DNA of 9,187 nucleotides, taken from the NCBI GenBank assembly GCA_002167215.1, contig NHDS01000028.1, positions 60,332 to 69,518 on the forward strand, read 5' to 3'. Below the pieces are notes generated by a model. That model worked only from the letters and a program-made list of their open reading frames with translations. It made no database searches and was not told the DNA's origin. The stretch is from Pelagibacteraceae bacterium TMED65 (GTDB lineage Bacteria; Pseudomonadota; Alphaproteobacteria; TMED127). The translations under genes were made by a program, and so were the position numbers. Below, in pieces: positions 1 through 6,452 of the stretch. Numbering within the stretch: position 1 is the stretch's first letter; every line of letters starts with the position of its first letter.

Positions 1-297
1 GCTGAAGAATTGGGTGGTGTTTTATCTTTATTAATTATTCTACTATATTTAATATTATATATTAGAGCAAATATTGTCTCTCAGAATTCTAAAAATTTTT
101 TTGTAATAAACTCAATAACTGGACTAGCAAATATATTGCTTTTTCAGGTTATTATAAATATCTCCTCCACACTAAATATTATTCCTACTAAAGGCATGAC
201 ACTACCCTTTATTTCTTATGGAGGGTCATCTTTTATATCTTGTTCAATCATTATCGGATTTTTGTTATCACTTATAAGAGAGGATAAAAATGCCTAA
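1..297 (+). CDS. ftsW: Peptidoglycan glycosyltransferase FtsW, C-terminal part (5' end outside window)
   Basis: FtsW is the SEDS-family polytopic membrane protein that polymerises lipid II into septal glycan together with its partner transpeptidase. Only the last 98 codons are present; the reading frame is open from base 1 and ends at TAA 295-297. It starts in the AEELG segment typical of the family's late loop, followed by a hydrophobic helix, another hydrophobic stretch, and the hallmark segment PTKGMTLPFISYGGSS before the last membrane helix and a short charged tail (REDKNA). This PTKG..LP..SYGGSS block is the diagnostic SEDS signature. RodA shares the family, but the position directly before murG in a dcw cluster points to FtsW. 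The stop overlaps the murG start by 8 bp, implying translational coupling. A TTG at position 10 is not a real start, because the family needs several hundred residues upstream. Confidence 0.93.
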   Translation, partial: AEELGGVLSLLIILLYLILYIRANIVSQNSKNFFVINSITGLANILLFQVIINISSTLNIIPTKGMTLPFISYGGSSFISCSIIIGFLLSLIREDKNA

Positions 298-1330
298 AAA
301 AATATTTCTTAGTGCAGGTGGTACAGGTGGGCATGTTTTTCCAGCAATTTCTCTTATGGAAACAGACGAAGATAATAAATATTATTTTTTAATTGATAAA
401 AGAACTGAGAACATTTTAATTAAACGTAAACTCAATTACTTTAAGATCGAATCATCCAGAATAAAATTTAATATTTTTCTTCCATTTTATTTATTCAAAA
501 TATTCATTGGAATTATTCAATCTATATTTATTTTCTTTAATTATAAACCTGATCTTGTTGTTGGTTTTGGAGGTTATACTTCAATTCCATCAATTATTGC
601 CGCTAAATTATTGAATATTAAAATTATTATTCATGAGCAAAATGCAGTAATGGGAAGAGCTAACCAAATATTATCTTATTTAACAAAAAATATAGCTCTA
701 ACTTTTGAAAATACAAAGAATGCTAGTAAAGGTTCAGTATATACTGGAATTCCTATTAGAAAAAATAATTTAAAAACCAAAAAAAAGAGTTTGCAAAAGA
801 CAATCTTTATTGTTGGAGGGAGTCAAGGAGCTCTGTCCTTTTCAACTATTATACCAAGAATAATTTCAAACTTTAGTAGAAAAAATAAAAAAAAATTATT
901 AATAATTCAACAGACCAGAAAAGGTTATAAGGAAGAACTTGAAAAAATTTACAATCAAATGAAGTTAAATTGTGAAGTCGAAGAATTTTTTGAGAATATA
1001 TATGAACAATATAATAATGCTGACGTAATTATATCAAGATGTGGTGCGTCAACATTAGCTGAGATTCAGTCTTTCAAAAAGTCTGTGATCCTCGTACCAT
1101 TGCCTAGCTCCATTAATAATCATCAATATTTAAATGCAATTGAATTTAAGAAAAAGAATAATTGTATTATTTTAGATGAGAAAAAAATTGAATTGGAAAG
1201 TGAGATCAAAATAATTGAGAAATATATTTTTTTAAAACAAAATTCATATAAATTAAAAAAAAATACTAAGACTAATATCAACTTAACACTATCGAAACTA
1301 ATTAATAAAATATTAAATCAAAATGATTGA
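290..1330 (+). CDS. murG: UDP-GlcNAc:lipid I N-acetylglucosaminyltransferase MurG
   Basis: MurG is a GT-B, GT28-family peripheral membrane enzyme. It transfers GlcNAc from UDP-GlcNAc to lipid I on the cytoplasmic face, giving lipid II, the substrate of the FtsW encoded just upstream. The 346 residues match the usual length of about 355. Visible motifs are the N-terminal glycine loop GGTGGHVFP (residues 10-18), HEQN (115-118), the second glycine loop GGSQGA (176-181), the nucleotide-sugar region SRCGAST (249-255) and HQYLNA (278-283), which corresponds to the QQYWNA segment of the E. coli enzyme. The ATG at 290 is preceded by a good purine-rich ribosome site, AAGAGAGGA at 276-284, one of the few clear ones in the window. 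The start overlaps ftsW by 8 bp and the TGA overlaps the murC start by 8 bp. Confidence 0.97.
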   Translation: MPKKIFLSAGGTGGHVFPAISLMETDEDNKYYFLIDKRTENILIKRKLNYFKIESSRIKFNIFLPFYLFKIFIGIIQSIFIFFNYKPDLVVGFGGYTSIPSIIAAKLLNIKIIIHEQNAVMGRANQILSYLTKNIALTFENTKNASKGSVYTGIPIRKNNLKTKKKSLQKTIFIVGGSQGALSFSTIIPRIISNFSRKNKKKLLIIQQTRKGYKEELEKIYNQMKLNCEVEEFFENIYEQYNNADVIISRCGASTLAEIQSFKKSVILVPLPSSINNHQYLNAIEFKKKNNCIILDEKKIELESEIKIIEKYIFLKQNSYKLKKNTKTNINLTLSKLINKILNQND

Positions 1331-2726
1331 AAAGCAGAATATACATTTTGTTGGCATTGGTGGGATTGGGATGAGTGCAATAGCAGAGGTTCTACATGAA
1401 AAAAAGTTTAAAATATCAGGAAGTGATATCAACGATAATCTGATAACAAAACGTTTAAAAAGTAAAGGTTTAAAAATTTTTAACAAACATCAACCGAATA
1501 ACCTTAAAAATGTTGATATTGTTGTACATTCGTCGGCTATAAAAAAGTCAAATATAGAAATCTTAGAAGCTCAAAGAAAGAAAATTCCTATATATTCGCG
1601 AGCAATGATGTTGGCAGAAGTAATGCGATTAAAAAAATCAATAACTATTGCAGGCTCTCATGGAAAAACAACAATTACTTCTTTAATTGCTTGTATTCTA
1701 GAAGATGCAGGAATTGATCCTACCATCATAAATGGAGGAATAATTAATGGAATTGATGCAAATGCAAAATTAGGTAATGGTGAATGGATTGTTGCTGAAG
1801 CAGATGAGTCTGATGGATCCTTTACTATGCTGCCTTCAACAGTAGGAGTTATTAACAACATCGATTTTGAACATGTTGATTTTTATAAAGATATTGAGGA
1901 AGTTAAAAAGGCATTCATAAAATATGCTAAAAATATTCCTTTTTATGGATTTATTTCTATCAATATTGATAATAATAACGTAAGAGCAATACTTGGAAAA
2001 CTTAAACAAAAGAAATTACTAACTTATGGATTCTCTAAGAATTCAGATTTTCAAGCCTTAAACATTAAAACCAAAAGAATAAACGAAAATTTCTACTCTA
2101 TTTTCGATATAAAAATAAATCTAAAAAAAATGTATACTCTTAAAAATATAATGATTCCATTGTTAGGTTCACATAATATTTTAAATGCAGTTTGTGCTTA
2201 CAGCATTTCTAAGGGTTTGCAATTATCAGATACAAGTATTAAAAAATCATTGAAAAATTTTAAAGGAGTTAGAAGAAGATTTTCAATAATTTTTAAAAAT
2301 AAAAATAATATGATAATTGATGATTATGCACACCATCCGGCTGAAATAAATGTTACTTTGAAAGCTCTTAAATCAATAACGAGAAATAAATTAATTTCAG
2401 TATTTGAGCCACACCGTTACAGCCGGGTTAAAGAACTGAAAAAAGAATTTATAAACAGCTTTCTGTTATCTGACATAATTTTTGTTTTACCTATTTACAA
2501 TGCAAGCGAAAAGATTGACCCCTCAATAACTAACAATAAGATTTGCATGCTTTTAAAAAAAAAATACACAAGAAAAGTTGTCATTCCTTTAGATGGAAAA
2601 GTCAATGACAACAAGACTATTAGTGATTACTTTGCAAATGGTGATAACATTATTTTTTTGGGAGCAGGACAAAGTTCCAAAAAAGCGTTGAAATTTTCTG
2701 AATTTATAAAAAGTAATGCTAAATAA
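1323..2726 (+). CDS. murC: UDP-N-acetylmuramate--L-alanine ligase MurC
   Basis: MurC is the ATP-dependent cytoplasmic ligase that adds the first amino acid (L-Ala) to UDP-MurNAc. Its 467 residues equal the family norm, and all three Mur-ligase domains are visible. These are an N-terminal Rossmann-like UDP-binding domain starting with GIGGIGMSA (from residue 11), the ATP-binding P-loop GSHGKTT (111-117), the EADESDGSF block (159-167), NIDFEHVDFY, a GSHNILNAVCA segment, and the C-terminal domain with DDYAHHP (333-339), FEPHRYSR and LGAGQ. DDYAHHP and EADESD.SF separate MurC from MurD, MurE and MurF. No Shine-Dalgarno sequence is evident before ATG 1323, and the overlap with murG suggests reinitiation. 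It is followed by murB with an 11 bp overlap. It contains a run of ten A at 2555-2564. All key residues appear intact. Confidence 0.97.
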   Translation: MIEKQNIHFVGIGGIGMSAIAEVLHEKKFKISGSDINDNLITKRLKSKGLKIFNKHQPNNLKNVDIVVHSSAIKKSNIEILEAQRKKIPIYSRAMMLAEVMRLKKSITIAGSHGKTTITSLIACILEDAGIDPTIINGGIINGIDANAKLGNGEWIVAEADESDGSFTMLPSTVGVINNIDFEHVDFYKDIEEVKKAFIKYAKNIPFYGFISINIDNNNVRAILGKLKQKKLLTYGFSKNSDFQALNIKTKRINENFYSIFDIKINLKKMYTLKNIMIPLLGSHNILNAVCAYSISKGLQLSDTSIKKSLKNFKGVRRRFSIIFKNKNNMIIDDYAHHPAEINVTLKALKSITRNKLISVFEPHRYSRVKELKKEFINSFLLSDIIFVLPIYNASEKIDPSITNNKICMLLKKKYTRKVVIPLDGKVNDNKTISDYFANGDNIIFLGAGQSSKKALKFSEFIKSNAK

Positions 2727-3615
2727 ACTTTTTCATCTTTCATCTGTTAAATTCAACTATGAATTAGGAAAAAAAACATGGTTTGGCTCTGGTGGTAACT
2801 GTAAAATTTTCTATAACGTAGATACGGTTGATCAACTAAAATGTATTTTAAAAACTTATAGAAAATTTTTTCCTATTTTAGTGATAGGTGGTGGCTCAAA
2901 TCTACTTATACGTGACGGTGGGTTCAGTGGGGTTGTTATAAAACTAGGTAAAAGTTTCAAAGAAATAAAAGTTTCTAATAAAAACTCAATACTTTCGGTT
3001 GGTGCAGCAGTAAAAGATCTCGAAGTCTCAAGATTCTGTCTAATAAATAATATTTCTGGATTTGAGTTTTTGAGCGGAATTCCAGGAACAATTGGAGGCA
3101 ACTTGAAAATGAATGCAGGTTGCTTTGGGGCTCAGATAAGTGACAACTTAATCGACTGTACAATTGTTGATAAACAATTAAATTTAAAAATTTTAAAAAA
3201 AAATGAAATTGATTTTAGTTATAGAAAAAGTTCATTTTCCAGTCAACATATTATAATTGAAGCCAGATTTAAAATTAATCAAGGTGATAAGAAATTAATT
3301 AAAAAAAAAATAAATGAAATTTCAAATAAAAGAAAAAAAACTCAACCTATTGCTTCCAGAACAGGAGGAAGTACTTTTACTAATCCACCAAAACATTCAG
3401 CTTGGAAATTAATAGATGCTATTAAATACCGAGGAAAGAAAATTGGAGGTGCTAAAGTTTCAGAGGTACATTCAAATTTCCTTATTAATGAAAACCTTGC
3501 ATCATCATTGGATATTGAACTTCTTGGTGAGGAAATAAAAAATAAGGTTTGGAATCAATTTGAAGTCGAGTTAAATTGGGAGCTATTAAGAGTTGGAAAA
3601 TTTAAAAAAATCTGA
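2716..3615 (+). CDS. murB: UDP-N-acetylenolpyruvoylglucosamine reductase MurB
   Basis: MurB is the FAD-dependent cytoplasmic reductase that uses NADPH to convert UDP-GlcNAc-enolpyruvate to UDP-MurNAc, the substrate of MurC encoded just upstream. It has 299 residues. Visible FAD-binding motifs are GGGSNLL (58-64) followed by IRDGGFSG, and GIPGTIGGN (121-129) with MNAGCFG. The substrate-binding YRKSSF starts at Tyr169. The active site follows as TGGSTFTNP (216-224), in which Ser219 is the expected proton donor. GAKVSEVHSNFLIN and a C-terminal Glu in WELLRVG (Glu289), the likely second catalytic acid, complete it. The GGS.F.NP and VSE.H.NF pattern is the shorter alphaproteobacterial-type MurB rather than the longer E. 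coli form. ATG 2716 lies inside the end of murC, without a clear ribosome site. A ten-A run lies at 3301-3310. The TGA overlaps the ddl start by 23 bp. Confidence 0.96.
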   Translation: MLNKLFHLSSVKFNYELGKKTWFGSGGNCKIFYNVDTVDQLKCILKTYRKFFPILVIGGGSNLLIRDGGFSGVVIKLGKSFKEIKVSNKNSILSVGAAVKDLEVSRFCLINNISGFEFLSGIPGTIGGNLKMNAGCFGAQISDNLIDCTIVDKQLNLKILKKNEIDFSYRKSSFSSQHIIIEARFKINQGDKKLIKKKINEISNKRKKTQPIASRTGGSTFTNPPKHSAWKLIDAIKYRGKKIGGAKVSEVHSNFLINENLASSLDIELLGEEIKNKVWNQFEVELNWELLRVGKFKKI

Positions 3616-4492
3616 AAGAATTTCTATACTGCGTGGAGGGTTTTCTGATGAGAGAGAAATCTCAATCCTCACAGCAAATCAAGTGTGCAAGGAACTAAAA
3701 CAAAAGTATAACACAACCATAATAGATGTTGGTTCTGACTGCAAAAAGTTTGTTAATGATCTAATAGATTCAAAACCTACCAAAGTTTTTAACTGTTTGC
3801 ATGGTTTTTTTGGTGAAGACGGTCAAGTTCAATCATTTCTCAATTACCTTAAGATTCCTTATACTCATTCTGGTGTTCTCTCATCGTCATTAGCAATGAA
3901 TAAAATATTATCAAAAGTTTTTTATGAATCATTAAATATTAAGTATCCAAAAACTATTAAAAAAAAAGAACAACTCTCAAGTAATTCATTTCCGATTATT
4001 GCAAAACCAATTTGTGGAGGTTCAAGTAATGGTTTAGTAAAGATTGAGAATAATGCTCAGCTTTTAAATTTAGAAAAAAAAAGGCCAAGCAATATTTTTT
4101 ATGAGGAATTCATCAAAGGTAGAGAATTAACAGTTGGAATTTTAGATAATAAAATATGCGGAATAATGGAAATAATTTTTGAAAGTGAGCTGTACGATTT
4201 TACAAACAAGTATGTTAACATAGCTAAACATGTAATTGATCCACCTCTTTCGTCAAATATTAAACAAAAAATATGTGAAATATCTTTAAAAGTACATAAC
4301 AATTTAAATTGCAATTGTTTGTCTAGACTGGATTTTAGGTATAATACAGTTTTAGACGAGGTTTTTCTTCTCGAAATAAATACTCAACCTGGTCTCACAG
4401 AAAACTCACTACTTCCAGAAATGGCAAAAAGCAAAGGTATTAGTTTTTTAGAATTATGTGAAATTATCTTATCTTATGCAAAATGTGAATAA
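3593..4492 (+). CDS. ddl: D-alanine--D-alanine ligase Ddl
   Basis: Ddl is the cytoplasmic ATP-grasp enzyme joining two D-Ala residues into the dipeptide that MurF adds to the peptidoglycan stem. It has 299 residues, the usual size of DdlB-type enzymes. The N-terminal RGGFSDEREIS matches the family's GG.S.ERE.S. Further motifs are HGFFGEDG (70-77), YTHSGVLSSSLAMNK, the ATP-grasp lysine in IAKPICGGSS (Lys138), EEFIKGRELTVGIL, YDFTNKY and the Mg-binding and D-Ala-binding EINTQPG (261-267) followed by TENSLLPEMA. The start is TTG 3593: an in-frame TAA lies immediately upstream at 3587-3589 and no ATG or GTG occurs before the conserved N-terminus. This gives a 23 bp overlap with murB, and GGGAG at 3578-3582 may serve as the ribosome site. 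Its end overlaps ftsQ. Confidence 0.95.
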   Translation: MENLKKSERISILRGGFSDEREISILTANQVCKELKQKYNTTIIDVGSDCKKFVNDLIDSKPTKVFNCLHGFFGEDGQVQSFLNYLKIPYTHSGVLSSSLAMNKILSKVFYESLNIKYPKTIKKKEQLSSNSFPIIAKPICGGSSNGLVKIENNAQLLNLEKKRPSNIFYEEFIKGRELTVGILDNKICGIMEIIFESELYDFTNKYVNIAKHVIDPPLSSNIKQKICEISLKVHNNLNCNCLSRLDFRYNTVLDEVFLLEINTQPGLTENSLLPEMAKSKGISFLELCEIILSYAKCE

Positions 4493-5174
4493 ATTTTTTT
4501 TTTTTTTAATAATTATTTCTTTAATAATTGCGCTTTTAAGTTTGTTAATACAAACAGATTTAATAAATAAAGTATTAAAAAAAAAAATAATTAAAGAAAT
4601 CATATTCATAGACAACAAATATATGTCCAAAGAATTTTTAATGTCAAAAATAAGTACAAAAGAAGGACAAAGCTTTTGGTTATTCAACTCCTTTAAATTA
4701 AAAAAAGAGTTAAAAAGTTTTAATGAAATTGAAGAATATAAATTTAAGTTGGATTGGGCAGGAAATTTGATGATTTCAATAAAAGAAAAAAAACCATTCA
4801 TGAGTTGGAATTTGAATAATCATGTAAAATTCATTGATGATGAGGGAAAAATTCTTAATTATGATAGAAATCTAAATAATTTGAAAATAATCAATTTATA
4901 TGGTGATAATGCCAACATCTATATCCCTTATTTAAAAACTAATTTTTTTGAGAAAAAGTCTCAAGAAATCAAAGTAAATGAAATTTTTTTTTTAAATAAC
5001 ATTGGTTGGAAAATTACATTCTATAATAAGAAATGCTTTTTTTTTCCATTAAAAAAACTTGAAAAAGTTACAGATATATTTGAGAATATAGTTAATTCTG
5101 ATTTATATTTGGAATTTAATTTTTTTGATTTAAGAATAAATAACAGAGTTTATTTAAGTAAAAAAGAATGTTGA
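4476..5174 (+). CDS. ftsQ: Cell division protein FtsQ (POTRA-domain divisome protein)
   Basis: FtsQ is a single-pass inner-membrane protein that recruits FtsB and FtsL and links early and late divisome proteins. The preferred ATG 4476 gives 232 residues; GTG 4458 (238 residues) is also possible, and neither has a clear ribosome site. The protein has a very short cytoplasmic tail, a membrane helix at about residues 7-25 (FFFFLIIISLIIALLSLLI), then a periplasmic region. A POTRA-like segment follows (from IKEIIFID through SIKEKKPFMSW), in which the KEKKPFMSW stretch corresponds to the family's I.ER.P.A.W. The beta domain begins with FIDDEGKIL. Identity rests on this pattern plus its place between ddl and ftsA; sequence conservation in FtsQ is generally weak. 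The membrane helix is encoded through a 14-T run (4494-4507), and an 11-A run lies at 4577-4587. It overlaps ddl by 17 bp and ftsA by 7 bp. Confidence 0.88.
   Translation: MQNVNKFFFFLIIISLIIALLSLLIQTDLINKVLKKKIIKEIIFIDNKYMSKEFLMSKISTKEGQSFWLFNSFKLKKELKSFNEIEEYKFKLDWAGNLMISIKEKKPFMSWNLNNHVKFIDDEGKILNYDRNLNNLKIINLYGDNANIYIPYLKTNFFEKKSQEIKVNEIFFLNNIGWKITFYNKKCFFFPLKKLEKVTDIFENIVNSDLYLEFNFFDLRINNRVYLSKKEC
4494..4507 (+). repeat. 14-base T homopolymer within the start of ftsQ
   Basis: An uninterrupted run of 14 T residues begins two bases after the ddl TAA. It encodes the FFFF-L start of the FtsQ membrane helix. It is the longest homopolymer noticed in the window. Runs of this length are prone to replication and transcription slippage and also to sequencing error. 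A change of one base would shift the ftsQ frame after about codon 10. Confidence 0.9.
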
Positions 5175-6388
5175 ATCTAATTAAGAAAAAAAAGAAATTT
5201 TGTGTTTTTGATATAGGAACAGACAAAGTTGTTTGTATTTTATTTAGAGTAGAAAATAATAAACCCATTATTTTAGGAATGGATCATCAAAAAAGTGTTG
5301 GTTTCATGAATGGAACTCTAATTGATGATAACAAATTATCTGAAAATATTCACAGAGCATTTAAAACCAGTCTTCCAAAAGGATCAAATATAAGTAATTT
5401 TATTTTCTTTAGTAATATTACCGATAAATCTTTGATCACAAGAAAAAATTATATAGAAGTAGATACTGGTAAACTTAGTATTACAAAAAAAGATGTTAGA
5501 AAAATTTTTAAAAAATCAGTTTCCGAATCAAAATTAAAGGGTAAATACCTCATTCATAGTGAACCCACTCATTTTAGGGTTAATGATAAAATAAGTGAAA
5601 ATCCAATTGGAATTGAATCAAAGAAATTGGGAATTTCTTCGTTTAATTTGATGATTGATAACAAACTTCAAGACAGATTACAAAAGTGTTTTAAAGAAAA
5701 AAAAATTGAAATTACAAGTTTTTTTGAAACTGGTGTGGCTTCGGCAATTGGAAATTTGTTTGAATTAGAGAAAAAAGAAGGCGTTGCCTCTATAGATATT
5801 GGATCAACATCAACGAAAGTAACAGTTTTTAAAGATAATAAGATAGCGTATTCTAATATCATTCCCCTTGGTGGAGAAAATGTAACAAATGACATCTCAA
5901 AAGGATTGAATATTTCCATAGAATCAGCTGAGCACACAAAAATTGTTAATGGAACTTTGACATTACCTTTTAATGAAAAAATAGAAATTAATACTAATAA
6001 AAATATAAATAAAGAAATAAGTAGAAATTTTCTCTATGGTATAATCAAGCCTAGATATGAAGAAATACTTGAAATAATAAGAGATGATTTATTCGATGAT
6101 CTTTATGCTCGTGTAAGTATAAAATCCGTCGTTCTTTCAGGAGGAGCAAGTAAAATTTTTGGTATATCAGATCTCTCAGAGAGCATTTTTAACAGGAAAA
6201 TTAGAATTGGAGGTGTAAATGATAAAAGTAGTTATTTTTTCAATAAACCAGAATTTAGTACAATTTTGGGTTTAATCAAACTAGCAAAAGATAATAAAAA
6301 ATATGAATATTCAAATGTATTAAAAAAAGGAAATATAATTACAGCATTTGATAAATTGGAAAATTGGATAGAAGAAAGTTACGCTTAG
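5168..6388 (+). CDS. ftsA: Cell division protein FtsA (actin-like membrane anchor of FtsZ)
   Basis: FtsA is an actin/Hsp70-fold ATPase that tethers FtsZ filaments to the inner membrane and recruits later divisome proteins. It has 406 residues, close to the family norm. Visible motifs are the first phosphate-binding loop FDIGT (Asp15), the GFMNGTLIDD segment opening domain 1C, the second phosphate loop DIGSTSTKV (210-218), the PLGGENVTNDIS stretch, IIKPRYEEILE, and the adenosine-binding VVLSGGASKI (Gly325-Gly326). The last 13 residues (FDKLENWIEESYA) form the expected amphipathic membrane-targeting helix, so the gene is complete. ATG 5168 overlaps the ftsQ stop by 7 bp. ftsA is normally followed directly by ftsZ; here the TAG is followed by a 64-base gap and lpxC. 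FtsA only makes sense with FtsZ, so ftsZ is presumably elsewhere in the genome. Confidence 0.96.
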   Translation: MLNLIKKKKKFCVFDIGTDKVVCILFRVENNKPIILGMDHQKSVGFMNGTLIDDNKLSENIHRAFKTSLPKGSNISNFIFFSNITDKSLITRKNYIEVDTGKLSITKKDVRKIFKKSVSESKLKGKYLIHSEPTHFRVNDKISENPIGIESKKLGISSFNLMIDNKLQDRLQKCFKEKKIEITSFFETGVASAIGNLFELEKKEGVASIDIGSTSTKVTVFKDNKIAYSNIIPLGGENVTNDISKGLNISIESAEHTKIVNGTLTLPFNEKIEINTNKNINKEISRNFLYGIIKPRYEEILEIIRDDLFDDLYARVSIKSVVLSGGASKIFGISDLSESIFNRKIRIGGVNDKSSYFFNKPEFSTILGLIKLAKDNKKYEYSNVLKKGNIITAFDKLENWIEESYA

Positions 6389-6413
6389 ATATTGAAACAA
6401 AATGTAACTTTTT
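6375..6413 (+). terminator. Possible weak intrinsic terminator at the ftsA 3' end
   Basis: AAAGTTAC at 6375-6382 is a perfect inverted repeat of GTAACTTT at 6404-6411. The loop is 21 bases and the downstream arm runs into five T residues (6409-6413). The left arm lies within the last ftsA codons. The stem is only 8 bp with two GC pairs and the loop is long, so the hairpin is thermodynamically weak. It may end part of the transcription of the ftsW-ftsA block, or it may be chance in AT-rich DNA. Confidence 0.3.
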
Positions 6414-6445
6414 GTGAATAGATTAATTGGTTTCTTGATATAGAG

Positions 6446-6451
6446 TATAAT
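6446..6451 (+). promoter_or_regulatory. Perfect -10 box (TATAAT) just upstream of lpxC
   Basis: TATAAT at 6446-6451 is a perfect sigma-70 -10 hexamer, ending one base before the lpxC ATG at 6453. No convincing -35 box exists: at a 17-base spacing the hexamer is TTAATT (6423-6428). If used, transcription would begin near 6458, inside the annotated start, which would favour the in-frame GTG at 6474. In DNA this AT-rich a chance match is realistic, but this is one of only two gaps of any length between genes and the likely operon boundary. Confidence 0.4.
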
Positions 6452-6452
6452 C

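Noticed and set aside
1658..1861. Minus-strand open frame of 67 codons inside murC
   Set aside because: It lies antisense to the conserved ATP-binding core of murC, shows no recognisable domain, and has low-complexity Ser/Pro/Ile content typical of reverse-complement shadows.
4490..4507. T14 run after the ddl stop as an intrinsic terminator
   Set aside because: There is no GC-containing hairpin upstream and the run lies within the ftsQ coding sequence, so it is better read as coding homopolymer.
4469..4801. Minus-strand open frame of 110 codons opposite ftsQ
   Set aside because: Poly-A/T DNA yields long Lys/Phe/Ile frames by chance. There is no ribosome site or domain, and it fully covers a better-supported gene on the + strand.
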